Below the pieces are notes generated by a model. That model had not been told where the DNA came from. It searched no databases and was given only the letters and a program-made list of their open reading frames with translations. A stretch of 64,000 bases of DNA from Serinus canaria (lineage: Eukaryota > Chordata > Aves > Passeriformes > Fringillidae), in NCBI RefSeq assembly GCF_022539315.1, contig NC_066327.1:16516834-16580833 (forward strand), in the 5' to 3' direction. How positions within the stretch are numbered: position 1 is the first letter of the stretch; each line of letters begins with the position of its first letter. Shown here in pieces: positions 1-12,040 of the stretch. The position numbers were made by a program, and so were the translations under genes.

Positions 1-353
1 TCATCAACTGCCACTGCTTTAGCAGGAAAACAGCGTTTGGGATGCCAGCAGGCTGGGCTGATGACAGGAGCCCATGTGCTGCTGCCTTTGCTGGGAAGGA
101 GGGAGGAAAAACCCACCCAGTTCCTGGCAGACCCTGCAGCCCTGTCGTGCCGGGGCCATCACGAAGTGCTGGGAACACCTCATCTGGTATTTTTAGTTCT
201 GAAATGCATCAGAGCCTGAGCTGGGAGCGCTGCAGAACCTCCAGAAAGCATCTGGGGGTGGAGTGGTCATGGCAGGAATGGGGCTGAGCAATGATGGAGA
301 GCTCTGCAGGATGGAAGGGAATGGGGAGGGAAGGACCAGGTGCCTCAGGCTCG

Positions 354-625
354 GGGATTGTGGCTGTGGGCAAGGCTGGCAGGGGGCTGGAGCAGGGATT
401 GTGGCTGTGGGCAAGGCTGGCATGGGACAGGAGCAGGGATTGTGGCTGTGGGCAAGGCTGGCAGGGGGCTGGAGCAGGGATTGTGGCTGTGGGCAAGGCT
501 GGCAGGGCAATTGGAGCAGGGATTGTGGCTGTGGGCAAGGCTGGCAGGGGACTGGAGCAGGGATTGTGGCTGTGGGCAAGGCTGGCAGGGGGTTGGAAGC
601 CTGGAGCAGGGGTTGTGGCTGTGCC
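354..625. repeat. 41-bp minisatellite, about 6.5 copies
   Basis: Unit GGGATTGTGGCTGTGGGCAA plus 21 bases. Copies start at 354, 395, 436, 477, 519 and 560, with a degenerate one near 609. Neighbouring copies differ by only a few bases. Confidence 0.95.
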
Positions 626-1523
626 AAGTCCTCCTGTGCCCAGCCCCTCTGCAGTCAGGGGCTCCGTGAGCCCTGGGCGAGCAGAGCAGCTGGCATGCAG
701 TGCCCCATGGACACTCCTGGCTCTCAGGGAAGGGCTGCTCAGGGTTTCTCAGGCCCAGAGTGATCCCTCCCAGGAGCAAACTCGGCTGCACAGGTGCCAT
801 CTATTGCTGCTGGCTCAGGTATTTGATAGGCCCCAGTTTCTGGGTGCATTTTTCAGCTCAGGTGGAGTTTTCTGAGTGCTTTATCACATCAGCCATAAGC
901 CCTGGCCTGGGAATTGATGAGCTCTCTCCACTGCCTGGGGAGGAGAGCAGGAAGAAAAAGGAGCTGCTGCTGAGGATTCCTGAGCCAGCCTGTCTGACCT
1001 TCCTTTCTCCTCACCCTTGCTGGCCTGGCCAGGTCTGCAGAGCCCCCAGGATTGTTTTGTTTTTCTGCTCATGGACATTCTACTCCACTTCCATTTTGAA
1101 TCAGCTTCTTCCTGGCCTTGGGAAAGGCTCAGGCCTGGCTGATCCTTGTGGGAGGGTTTCTCTGGGGAGCAGGTCTGAAACCATCCCCTTGGCTTCTGGT
1201 TTTTCTTGGTGACAAGTGGCACATTTGGAGAGCAGGGGGCAGGAGAAGCTGTGCTGGTGCCAATGCCAGCCTCAAAAACCCTCCCTCAGCCCAGGCTGGG
1301 TTTGAGCTCCAGGCTCTGACCTGTCCTCAGGGCAGGGATTGTGTGACTGTTTCCCAGAAGGATCACACAGCCAAATGTAGAGCAGGGCTCACGGGGGGCT
1401 CCCAAATCCATGAGCCAGGTCCTGTGGAGCTGCCCCGCTCAGAAACACCTCACTTGTGAGAGCCCCTTTCCTGTCCTTCCCAGCATCCCAGCTCTGCTGT
1501 GCTGCCAGCCCTGGGCACCCTGG

Positions 1524-1930
1524 GATTTTTTTGTGGGAATTTTTATTTTTGTGGGAATTTTTATTTTTGTGGGGATTTTTATTTTTGTGGGGATTTTTAT
1601 TTTTGTGGGGATTTTTATTTTTGTGGGGATTTTTATTTTTGTGGGGATTTTTATTTTTGTGGGGAGTTTTATTTTTGTGGGGATTTTTATTTTTGTGGGG
1701 ATTTTTATTTTTGTGGGGATTTTTATTTTTGTGGGGATTTTTTTTTTGTGTGGGATTTTTTTTTTGTGTGGGATTTTTTTTTTGTGTGGGATTTTTTTTT
1801 GTTGTGGGAATTTTTTTTTGTGTGGGAATTTTTTTTTGTGTGGGAATTTTTTTTGTGTGGGACTTTTTTTTTTTGGTGGGATTTTTTGTGTGGGATTTTT
1901 TTGGTGGAATTTTTTTTGGTGGAATTTCAG
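1524..1930. repeat. 18-bp G/T-rich minisatellite grading into poly(T) variants
   Basis: About 12 copies of GGGGATTTTTATTTTTGT (1524-1740), then GTGTGGGATTTTTTTTTT-type variants up to 1930. The + strand has almost no C, so strand asymmetry is extreme. Open frames across it are a by-product of the 18-bp period. Confidence 0.95.
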
Positions 1931-2080
1931 GATGGCCAGGGCTGGAAGGGACCTCCCAGCTCTTGTAGCACCCCCTGGCCTGGCAGGGACACCTTCCACA
2001 GAGCAGGGTGCTCCAGGCCCTGCCCAGGCTGGCCTTGGACACTTCCAGGGATTGCTCCTGCTGGAGAATGGGAGCTATTT
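1922..2080 (-). mobile_element. CR1 LINE 3' fragment
   Basis: CAGGGCTGGAAGGGACCTCC, CAGGGACACCTTCCAC and GCCTTGGACACTTCCAGGG are the reverse-strand 3' end of an avian CR1. It directly abuts the 18-bp array, which may have grown from its tail. Confidence 0.8.
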
Positions 2081-2329
2081 TTGACTCCCCTTGGGGACTG
2101 GGTGGGTCCTGGCCTGGCTCAGAGTCACTGGCTGGGACATGTGGGCATCTCCCTGTGCCAGCTGCTGCCAGCCTGGCTTCCCAGGACAGGCACAGGGGGT
2201 CCCAGCAGGGCGGGTGGGTGGCCCAGGGTGGCCCTCAAAGCTTCAGAGGAGCAGGGGGAGCAAAGCTGAGTGTGGAACCCCTTCCTGAGGCACAGCAGGA
2301 GCTGCAGCCCCTCCAGGGCCCAGTGTGCC

Positions 2330-2518
2330 CACACCTGGCTGGCAGTGACAGCTGGCACTGTGCCCACAGCTGGCTGGCACCGTGACCAGCATGGCCACAC
2401 CTGGCTGGCAGTGACAGCTGGCACTGTGCCCACAGCTGGCTGGCACCGTGACCAGCATGGCCACACCTGGCTGGTACTGACAGCTGGCACTGTGCCCACA
2501 GCTGGCTGGCACTGTGGG
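2330..2518. repeat. 66-bp minisatellite, about 2.8 copies
   Basis: CACACCTGGCTGGCAGTGAC plus 46 bases, starting at 2330, 2396 and 2462. Within each unit CTGGCTGGCA-type sub-repeats recur. Confidence 0.93.
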
Positions 2519-2714
2519 CATCCTTCCCCCGTGGCACAGATGTGCCAGCCTGCTTTAGGCTCTCGCCAGGCTGTGCCAGGTTGCAGGTGGCACGGGTGGG
2601 GTGTCTTTGGGGTTTGTGGCCAGACTTTGGGACAGAAGGGGGTGGCAGCTATGCCACAGGGAATTACCAGGTTTAGGAGGGCAAAGAGGGGCTTGTGGGG
2701 TTGGTGCCATGCCT

Positions 2715-2870
2715 GTGGGCATCAGGGTGACCTTGGTCCTTCCGTCTGTCTGTCCAGGCTGTGCTTGTGGGCATCAGGGTGACCTTGGTCCTTCTGTCTG
2801 TCTGTCCAGGCTGTGCTTGTGGGCATCAGGGAGGACTCGGTCCTTCCGTCTGTCTGTCCAGGCTGTGCCT
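2715..2870. repeat. 52-bp minisatellite, 3 copies
   Basis: GTGGGCATCAGGGTGACCTT plus 32 bases, starting at 2715, 2767 and 2819, with an embedded (GTCT)n run. Confidence 0.93.
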
Positions 2871-3321
2871 TTGGAGGCAGTTGGGCCGGAGTTTCCCCCA
2901 CCTTTTGACCATGAGCCAAGGAGCTGAGCAGTTCCAGGTGTGTGGGCACACAGGGAGAGCTCAGCCCCCCCTCAGCAAGGCCATCCTTGCTCTGCTGGCA
3001 GCTGCTGAGGCACGAAGCTGGATGATCCCAGCTTGGAGCAAACCCATCCCTTCATCCACCCCCAGAGACCTTGCCCTGGTACCCCACCAGGAGAGGAGTG
3101 GGCTGGGCTGATCCTTCCCCTCTGGAAAAGGAGGTGCCTGGTGAGCTGGCTGAGGGGTTGAGTGTGGATGTTCTCCCCTCCCCTGCTTTTGAAAATAGGA
3201 AAAAGAAAAAAAAGGCACTGCCTGTGTGGTGAGTTATGTGGTGATGACTCCTCCTGATGGGCTCCATATAAAATCCCTTGCCTCCCTGAGGATGCTCCCT
3301 GTTGAAAGCTTTTATGGCATC

Positions 3322-3331
3322 TTAAAAATAG
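3322..3331. promoter_or_regulatory. MEF2-type motif
   Basis: TTAAAAATAG fits YTAWWWWTAR. Similar matches at 3626-3635 and 9917-9926 (the latter followed by CCAAT) lie upstream of ABLIM3, a gene of the muscle/SRF-linked abLIM family. Single motifs have little weight. Confidence 0.25.
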
Positions 3332-4744
3332 CCCCAGAGGGGGAGAGAATGAGGAGATGGATAGGTAGGTGGATCCCTAATAAGGAGAGGAGAGGAAACA
3401 GCTCGAGAGGGAATGGAAAGACTCTGGTGCACGGCATGTGAGTGGCTGCTGAGGGAGGGGATGGGTGGCCATGCCGAGCTGAGCTGCTGCCCAGCAGGAG
3501 CAGGAAACCCCATAAAAAGCCTGCCTGGGAGATCTGTGCCCTGCACGTGCTGGGGACAGGGCTGGGCTGAGCAGCAGCTCGGGCTGTGGCTCCTGCAGGC
3601 TCTGCCTGCATTCTACAAGTAGCTGTTAAAAATAATCCATGCCCTGGCCAGCTGCTGCTGCTGCTCCTGTGTGATCCCCCAAGTGCTCCTCCCCTGCTGC
3701 AGGCTGCAGCTGAGGGATGGGCTCGCTCCTGGATCCCCCTGAGGTGCCCTCTCCCACCTGGGCTCTGCTCTGGGAGGTGCCTACCTTGGTGCTCCTGGCA
3801 GTCTGAGATGCCCAGGGTGAGACCCGGGGCTGGTGGCACTGGCAGGGGGCTCAGGAAGGAGGGCACAGCCCCCAGGGCTGGCAAGAGGGCCCTGCAGGGG
3901 GACAGTCCTGCTCTGCACTGCCAGCACAGCGTCTCCCTGGAGGGGAGGTGGCTCCAGGCCCTTTGCTCAGCTTGTGGCAGCTCTCCCCAGCGCTCAGGGA
4001 GGATTTTCCAGAGTGTCTCCAAGAAATGCTAATTGCTTTGGCTTCTCTTGGTACAGCACAGCCACTGGGCACAAAGGGCTCTTAGTCAGCTGAGATCTGC
4101 CAGATCCTTGCTCTGGATCCCTGGAGAGCTGCTGGAGTCTGCTGTGGCCTCTGCTGCTCCCCACATCCCCTCTTGTCCCCAGGCTGGTCCCAGTCTGCGG
4201 TGGCACGGGGCACTGTGAGCTCTCTTTGGGGTGTGAAACCCCCCAGACTCAGCCCTGGTGGGCACAGTGTGCTCAGATGCTCCCCTTGAGCTGCATGAAG
4301 GGTGGCTGGAGGGGTGACAGGAGTTTCCCATCCCGGGGATGTGGCAGGAGCCATCAGCTGAGCCCCTGGGGTGCCACTGCCCAGCTCTGCCCCTGGCAGG
4401 AACAGCCCTGTGCAGGCAGCTGGGAAACTCTCCTGGCTTTGCCCCTGCTCCAACTGCAGGGAAAAAATGCTGCTAACGAGGCTCCTGTGTCACAGCCACC
4501 AGCCTGTCACATCCAGCCCATCTCTCTCTGCTTTCTTGCCTTTTTAATCTCTCTTTTCCCTCCCTCACTAGACAGAGCCCAGGGAAGCAGAGGCTGTGGA
4601 GGGTTAGCAGTGCCCACCTGAGGGAACAGTGGAGCTGCAGAGACCCTGCCTGGTCCTGGGGTGGCTCTGAGCCAGCAGCACCTCCTGGCTGGGGAGGGTC
4701 CATCCCCCTCCCCACCTGCAGGGCTGCATCCTGCTCTGGGCTCC

Positions 4745-5140
4745 CAGCACAGGAAAGCCTGAGAGGCCTGGCGTTGTCCAGCCTGGAGGAGAGGAGCTCT
4801 GGGATCACCCAGCTGTGGCCTTGCAGTGCCTGAAGGGATGTGGAGAGAGACTTTCCAGGGGATGGAGTGGCAGGACACAGGGCGTGGCTTCCCACTGCCA
4901 GGGAGTGAGGTTAGATGGGATATTGGGATGGAATTCCTCCTTGGCACGGTGGGCAGGCCCTGGCACAGGGTGCCCAGAGCAGCTGTGGCTGCCCCTGGAT
5001 CCCTGGCAGTGCCCAGGGCCAGGTTGGATGGGGCTTGGTGCCACCTGGGACAGTGGAAGGTATCCCTGCCATGGCAGGGGGTGGAATGAGATGAGTTTTA
5101 AGATCCCTTCCAACCCAAATTATTCCATGATTCTACCCCT
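4745..5140 (+). mobile_element. CR1 LINE 3' fragment
   Basis: Starts near TTGTCCAGCCTGGAGGAGAG and ends AAGATCCCTTCCAACCCAAA then TTATTCCATGATTCT, the CR1 3' tail in sense orientation. The middle is diverged. Confidence 0.85.
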
Positions 5141-6309
5141 GGTCCCTGCTCCCACCTTCCTACCCTTGGCTGGGGGCATCCCCTGGGTGTCCAGAGGGAC
5201 AGCAGCCCAGGATGGGGACACTGCAGCAGCAAGGCTGCTCCCTCTCTGCCCGCTCAGGTGGCAGCAAGGCTCCAGCTGGGGACACAGTTCTGTTCCCTGG
5301 CAGGCAGGTTTTGGCTCACTTATCCAAAAGCACAACAAAGCTCATTTTCCCCCCGCTGAAAGGGGACTTGTTCCCGGAAAGTGCCAGCTCTGGCGGGCCC
5401 TTTGATTGCCCGTTAATTGTCGCTAATGAGGAGCTGGGTGAAGTGGCATCCAGAGGCTCTTGGGGACAGACTGTCGCTTCGGCTTGGGAGGGACATCTCA
5501 GCGGGGAAGGCAGCCGTGCCCTCGGCCTGGGCGAGCCGAGCTGCATGAATGGGTTTGTTAACGAGGAATGCTCCGGTTGCTGTGCCCGCAGCTCGGGTTC
5601 AGAGGGTCTCTGGTGATCCCCTGCCCACAGATGGATTTATTTCCACATGGAGAGGGCTAAACCCACCCTGCCAGGAGGGAGTGATGCTTTCAATTTGAGC
5701 TTTGCTATTTTCCAGACTCTGCCTTGGTGAATAACTCTGAACTCCCTAGAAAGTGTCAGCAAGGTCTCCTCCCAGCTCAGTCCCACAGAACAATCCTTGT
5801 CCAGCCCCAGCACCAAGGACACCGCTGCAGCTTCAGCCCAAAGAGTGCAAACAGCAGGGAATGGAGGAGAGCAACCTGGGAGGGTGGGACTGCATCCCCT
5901 GGAGCTGGGACTGGACACTGAACCCCAGCATGGAAATGGAGCCAAACCTATCCAAGGGGGAGAACTCATGGCCAGGAGTCCATCTGGGGTGGAGCCAGGG
6001 CCGGGCTCTGGCACTGCCCAAGGTGTGCCCTGTGAAGGGATTTCCATAAATCCCTGCTTTATTCCTTTCCCAGTCCAGCCTCCATTCTGGGGAGCCTCTG
6101 AAGGCATCAGCAGCACTCAGTCTGTGCCCAGGAGCAGCAGGAGCTGTGCCAGGGCTTGGCCCCTCGCCTGCAGCCTGCCAGTGGAGGGGAGGCTGTTGTT
6201 CCCCAGCCCCAGGAGAGGCACCAAAGGCTCTCAGCAGAGCCAGCCCTGCCTGCTCCCCAGCCCTGGGATTCTGAGCAGGGGAGCCAAGGGGAGCAGGAGT
6301 GTTAGAGGG

Positions 6310-6692
6310 AGCTGGGGGTGCTCAGGCTGAAGAAAAGGAGACTCAGGGGTGCCCTCATCCCTCTCACAGCTCCTGAAAGGTGCCTGTGCTCAGCTGGGGC
6401 TGGGCTCTGTCTCCAGCAGCACTGACAGAACCAGAGCTCACAGCCTCCAGCTGTGCCAAGGGAAATACAGGCTGGATATTAAGAAAAGGTTTTTTACAGA
6501 AAGGGTGATAAAGTTCTGGAATGGCTGCCCAGGGAGGTGGTGGAGTCCCCATCCCTGGGTGAGTTTAACAAAGCCTGGATGTGGCACTGGGTGCCAGGGT
6601 TTAGATGAGCTATTTGGGCTGGGTTGGACTCGATGATCTTGAAAGTCTCTTCCAGCCTGGTGATTCTGTGATTCTGTGTGTGATTCTGTGAA
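6310..6692 (+). mobile_element. CR1 LINE 3' fragment with ATTCTGTG tail
   Basis: CTCAGGCTGAAGAAAAGGAG, GCTGCCCAGGGAGGTGGTGG and GGTTGGACTCGATGATCTTG are diagnostic CR1 3' sequence. It ends in several (TG)ATTCTGTG units, the CR1 terminal repeat. Confidence 0.95.
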
Positions 6693-8379
6693 TCCCATTT
6701 GTGCCAAGCCCCTCGTGTGCCAAGGGGGGTTCACTGTTTAAGGTGTGCCTGTCCTGCCACGTCCCTGCCATCCCCAGCCAGGTTGGCACCTCTTGCTGGG
6801 CAGCCCCACATCCCCCAGCTGAGGCTCAGGATGGGGCTGGGGGGTGTGGAGCCCCCTTGGGAGTGTCACACTGGTGCAGAGTTGTGGTTTTACTTGTGGA
6901 GATTCCTCTCCCACTGCAGCAGCTTCCTGGGTGCCCATCCCTGCTCCAGCAGCTCCTTGGCACCTGTGCCACTCACCTCAGTGGCTCCTTTGATCTCCTC
7001 TGTGCTAAAATGGCTGAGCTGCTTCACCAGGCCCTTTTCTGGGTGTTTTCTCTGTTTTTCTGCCATTCCTGCCAGGTTTCCATGGACCTGTGAGCTCCTC
7101 CAGCTCTCTGGGTGCCCGTTCTTGTTCTCACAGCAAGAGGCTGTGTCTGATTCCTGCTCAGCTGCAGGCAGGGCTGCTCTGCAGAGGGGATCTTCCCTCT
7201 GGATTTGTTATTCCTTTAGGATAAACAGCCAAGTGGGATGTTATTTTCCATTCCTGCTGAGAGAGGTTGGAGCTGCTTCTTTCTGACCCAAACCCTGACG
7301 TCTGGTTTTGGATTCCCTGCCTCTGAAGTGGGGAGGGGAAGCGAGAGTGGAGAGTGTGGATGTGTTCTTGCTGTACAAGGGATCGGTGGCTGCACCTCTG
7401 CCTCCCACCCTGGCCCTGCTCTGGGCTCCAGGGGAGTCCTAAGCCATGAATGAATTGTCCTGGACTTTGTTTTCCCCTGGCTCCAGGCTCCTTCCACACC
7501 AGCCACTGCTGTGCATTTGGGACTGGTTATTGTTCATGGTCTGACCCCTAAAATGCCTTTTGGGGGGCTCAGGCAGCCCTGCTCCCCTTGGGGAGCAGCA
7601 GGACAAGGAGCTGGCACAGCTGGGCAGAGAAATGGGCCCCAAACTGGGGCAGAGTGAGAGAGCCCTGAGCTGCTGTGATGGGTGTGCTGTGCTGTGCCCC
7701 AAAACTGAGCCAGCCCCTCTCTGCTGGGACAAGGAAAGGTCCTGAATCACCTGGTCTGTCCATCCATCCCTCCATCCCTCCCTCCATCCCTCAGGGTCTC
7801 TGAGGTGCCCCAGGGCTCCTCTGGGGTCTCTGGCACTGTCACCTCCAGCAGCACAGTGGGACAGTGCCACTGGCAGCGGGCCAGAACATGTCCTGGAGGG
7901 CTCCTCTGCTGGGACAGTGGAAGGAGACAGAAGATGTCTCAGTGGTGGCTGTGTGAAGGTCATCCCAAGGGGAGCAGCCTCCATCTTCCAGCACAGCTGA
8001 TTTCCCTCCCCTTGGCTCCTTCCTGCCCCACTCTTTGCTCCATAGCCTTTTGCTTTTTCTGCTTTTTTTCCTTCCACCCTTTCCCCACCTTCCTTTCCTC
8101 TCCCCTTCTGCTGTTTCTCTCCTGGCAGCTTTGTTCTCCTGGCTGTGTACTGGGGTTGCCATGGCGACTGCCAGAGCATCTCTGCATCCCACAGCCGTGC
8201 TCCTGTGCCCGCCCTGGCCATGGCAGAGGCAGGGCACCCTCCTGCCCCTCCCAGGGATGGGATTCCCTGGGGACATCCCTGTGGCACGTCCTGCCCTCTG
8301 GGCAGAGGAGGGGACAGCATGGGGTAGCCCTGAGCAGCTCAGGGTAGGGCTGGGGTGCAGGGCTGGCTGCATGGCACAG

Positions 8380-8800
8380 CTTCACTGCTGCCCCAAACAC
8401 ACCAATAAAACCTTCAGGAAATATTTCTTAATGAGCAAACACGTGTTGAGGAAAGCAGAGGAGCTGCTGCAGCCCGGGCAGTCCCTGGGGTGTGGAGGCA
8501 GAGCTGCTCGTGGCCTCTGGTGGCGATTTGCAGCTGACAATATCTCCTTGCAGCGTGGGTCAGAATTGCTGGGCCCCTTTCAGGAGATAATTAGGTTGAT
8601 GTGTTATTAGCTGATTACTGGGGAAACATACATTTACTGAGGATTTATTCTGCAACCAGCATTAATCTCCTGTATAGCTGCTAAACCTCCATAAATAATC
8701 TGATTTTGATAATCAATTGCTATTGCAAGTTCCCCTATAAATCTCAATTAAATGCACATTTAACAGGCATCGAGTTGCCAAATTTGCTCGTGCCTGCGTG
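8380..8800. promoter_or_regulatory. Candidate conserved non-coding element
   Basis: About 400 bp of unique AT-rich sequence in a GC-rich region, with many TAAT/ATTA homeodomain cores (AGGAGATAATTAGG, AGCATTAATCTCC, CAATTAAATGC). It has no repeat signature and no open frame. A conservation check is needed; this is composition and motif evidence only. Confidence 0.35.
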
Positions 8801-9159
8801 CTGCTGCTTGCCTGGGGCAGATGTTGGGGCTGTGCAGGCTCAGCTCTGGTTTTCAGGCAGCCTGAAAGCAGAGTGGGCTTTGCCAAGGCAGAGCATCCCA
8901 GAGCAGCCCTGCTCCTCCCGGGGGTCCCACCTGGGGAACCCAGCCCAGCTCCCTGGTGCTGGGCCTGGCTCTGCTGGGCCTGGCTCTGCTGGGCTGCACC
9001 CAGGGCAGCAGGAGGGGACAGTGCTCGTGGTGCCTGAAGCACCACAGGAGGAGTGCCCAGCCCTGGAGCTATCCAGGGAGGGCTGGAGGTGGCACTCGGT
9101 GCCCTGGCTGGGGGACAAGGTGGGCACTGGGCACAGGTGACACTCAGTGCTGGGACAAG

Positions 9160-9226
9160 GTGGGCACTGGGCACAGCCTGGGCTGGCTGGCCTTGGGGAT
9201 CTTTTCCAACCCAAACCATTCTGTGT
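9160..9226 (+). mobile_element. CR1 LINE 3' end, short
   Basis: GGGATCTTTTCCAACCCAAA then CCATTCTGTG is the last portion of a CR1 in sense orientation. A short 35-bp duplication (GACAAGGTGGGCACTGGGCA) precedes it. Confidence 0.7.
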
Positions 9227-10139
9227 GGCCGTGGGGCTGTCCCTGGCATGTCCTACCTGCTGCACCCACCTGTGCCACCCATCTGCAAGGCCAGGTGTCC
9301 CCAAGGAACCCCCTGGGGGTGGCACAATCTTTTCAGGGCCCATTTGCTGCCTGGGACAGCATGGGGGGGGATGGCAGCAGGGGAGGCTCCAGGTGTCTGT
9401 GGGGCCCCTGGGGCTCTCCCAGCTCCCCTCTGAGTGCTCTGCAGGGCCTTGGGGTTGCTCTGTGGTTGGGGTTGCTCAGGGGGCTGCAGGAATGGGTTTC
9501 ATCTCTTCCAGCCCCATGATTTGCAGGGGTTTGGCTCAGGAGGGCTCCAAGGGGACGTGGCAGTGCCCTCCCTGCTGCAGCCCCGGCTGTGACAGAGCTC
9601 CAGCTGTTCCAACCAGCTCTTTCCAGGCTCTGGGTGCACTCGGAGGAATCTGGGCCAGCCAGGGAAGTTCCTGCTGGAGTGCTGTCACTCATCCCCTGGA
9701 ATGGGACTGCTGCTGGGTGCTGGTGGCTTTGGGAGGGCTCTGTAACAAATATCCCAGCCCTGCAGCCTATTTCTGGGGACATTGTCCCCTCGGTGACGCC
9801 AGGGCTTGCTTTGCCAGCTGTCACCCCAGCCCAAATTCCCATCTCGTTGCATTAATATCCACACAGTGCCTCTGGATGGGGATTTGATTTCAGCTGGCTG
9901 CCCGGAGTAGAAAGGGTTAAAAATAGCCAATCCACCACCCCTCATTCCCTGGTTCTGAGGCAGTCTCCCAGGTTGGAGTCACAATGCTGACAGAAATAGG
10001 GTTTGAAATAAAATCAAAGCAGGGAGTGCCCTGCACTCTGCAGAAGGGAGGAAAGACCTGGAGGAGCCCCTGGCTCTGGAAAACAGGCAGGAGTTTGTCT
10101 GCCCTGCAGGTAAAGGATGCTGGGTGCTGCAAATGGACA

Positions 10140-10600
10140 CTCCAATTGAGTAATTAAGGAAATTTATTAAATTCTCAAAGTATGAAATTGGAAAAAGCCA
10201 CGAGTGTTTTCGACTCTGAGCCAGGCTGTCAGGGCTGGGCAGAGTCAGGATTTGGCCTCCATCACACCAAAGTCCCCAGATGTGGGTCTCCAAATGTCAT
10301 TTCTGGGGTCTGTTTTATTCATTCCTTTGGGCTCTGGCCTGGCCTCTTCTTTAGCATATTTTAGCATATCATTGTAGTGTTTTCTTTCTTGCTGCCGTGT
10401 TTCCCGGTGGATAATTCCTGGAATTCTGTCAGGTGAAAACTTTTGGGATAAACTTCTGGGGATGTCTGTCTAATGCCTCCTGCTGGGGTCTTGTCAGGTG
10501 AAAAATCCCTTGAAATATCCATCCCTGGAGCCAGTGTCCTCCTGGTGTTGGACTCTCCATTCTTTATCAGGTGCTGATATTATTGTTACTGCTGCCTGAC
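10140..10600 (-). mobile_element. Possible LTR-derived segment
   Basis: AT-rich block with a reverse-strand AATAAA (TTTATT near 10163) and repeated GTCAGGTGAAAA. Composition contrasts with its surroundings. No target duplication was identified, so this is tentative. Confidence 0.3.
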
Positions 10601-11884
10601 CCTGGCTTGGCACACAAAAATGCTGTGGTTTTCATTTCCTTTAGCACAAATTTTTGTAAATATAATATAATAATATATAATATAATCATATATATTGTAA
10701 CGTATATCACACTGGGCACACACAGAGATCAGTGGGGGAATTCAGGAGGTTCCCAGCCCCAGGGAAACCAGGGAGGAAGGAGCTCAGAGCACTCTGCCCT
10801 GGAGCTCTGCAGCTCAGCAGGGCTGGGTTCAGCCTCCTGGAGGTGCAGGCAGGGACAGAGCAGGCAGATCCTCTCCCAAAAGTGCTCCCAGACTCTGGAA
10901 GCAACAGTCTGCTGCAGGGTGGCGAGGTGCCAGCCTGGCTCTGCCTCATCCCACGGGGCTGCTACTCTGATCTGGCAGAGAAAATCCTAAATCCCCACGT
11001 TTCTCCCTCTCTCAGAGGCTGGCCTAGTTTAAAAAAATGTCAGCTCCTGGCTTTTCTTTTGTAATATTTTAAATATAGCAGCCTTTATGTCTCTGATGGA
11101 TGCACCATATGTTTGGGAAACGGCCCCGAAATCCACGGGGCTGGTGGGTGGAGGTGAAAGGGAAAGAGCATTTCCACAGGGGAAGCTGCAAACACAAAAA
11201 CCCAGCAGCAGCAAACAGCAAATCCCTCCTGCAGCAGCCAGGAATAATCTCCTTTCTGTCCTGCCTGTCTCCGGGTGCTCATGTGAGCAGCAATGAATGT
11301 TTCCATTGTGTCACCTCCTGTCCTGGCCACCCTGGCACTGCCTCCACGGTGCCCAGCAGGACATGCCACATCTGACAGCTCCTTTGCCTTTCCCCTTCCT
11401 CGGAGAGCCCCTTTGCTGCTTTCTCTCTGGGCTTTTGGGGGGGTTTTCAGCTGGGATGGGTCCCTGGTGCTCCAGCTGGCCCAGACTGCTGCTGGCCAGG
11501 CTGGGGGTGGCTCTGGCAGCCAGGGACATCCCCCCCGGGCTCGCTGCACTCCCACACAGCCAGGGCTGTGTCCCAGCACTGAGCACAGCCCCTGTTCTGC
11601 AGGAACCCTGGCCCCAGCAAAGGGATGAGCTCAGGCTTTCAGCTTTTGGCCAGCACTTGGATTCTTCACTCCTCACATCCCTCAGCTTTAGGACCCAAGT
11701 GCAGCCCCTTGCCTGGACCCCCCAACAGCTGTCCAGCCCAGCTGGAGCTGAAAAGAGCTGAAATCCTCTGGGCTGGGGCTGGGCCCAGCCTCAGGCACGG
11801 CCACCTCTCCTGCCCTGGGGCTCCCAGTGCAGGAGAGGTGGCCAGTGCCTGCTGCCAGGGGCTGTGCCCCTGAGACCACCCTGC

Positions 11885-12040
11885 AGGGGAACTCCTGGGA
11901 TTCAGGGGAATTCTTGGGATGCAGTGGAACCCCTGGGATGCAGTTGAATTCCTGGGATGCAGTGGAATTCTCAGGACACAGTGGGACTCCTGGGATGCAG
12001 TAGAATTCCTGTGATGCAGTGGAATTCCCAGGATCCAGCG
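11885..12040. repeat. 20-bp minisatellite, about 8 copies
   Basis: Degenerate units of GGAATTCCTGGGATGCAGTG. One copy contains AATTCTCAGGACACAGTGG, which recurs in the array at 12705-12790. Confidence 0.9.

Noticed and set aside
193..875. Several overlapping frames of 110-190 codons in the 41-bp minisatellite
   Set aside because: Repeat translation on both strands, with no codon-like constraint.
1389..2269. Long open frames (170-256 codons, both strands) across the 18-bp array
   Set aside because: They are translated satellite repeats; openness follows from an 18-bp period without in-frame stops. No start context or conserved domain.
7439..8320. A 293-codon reverse-strand frame
   Set aside because: Low-complexity Gly/Arg/Ser/Pro composition typical of GC-rich chance frames; no recognisable domain or splice structure.
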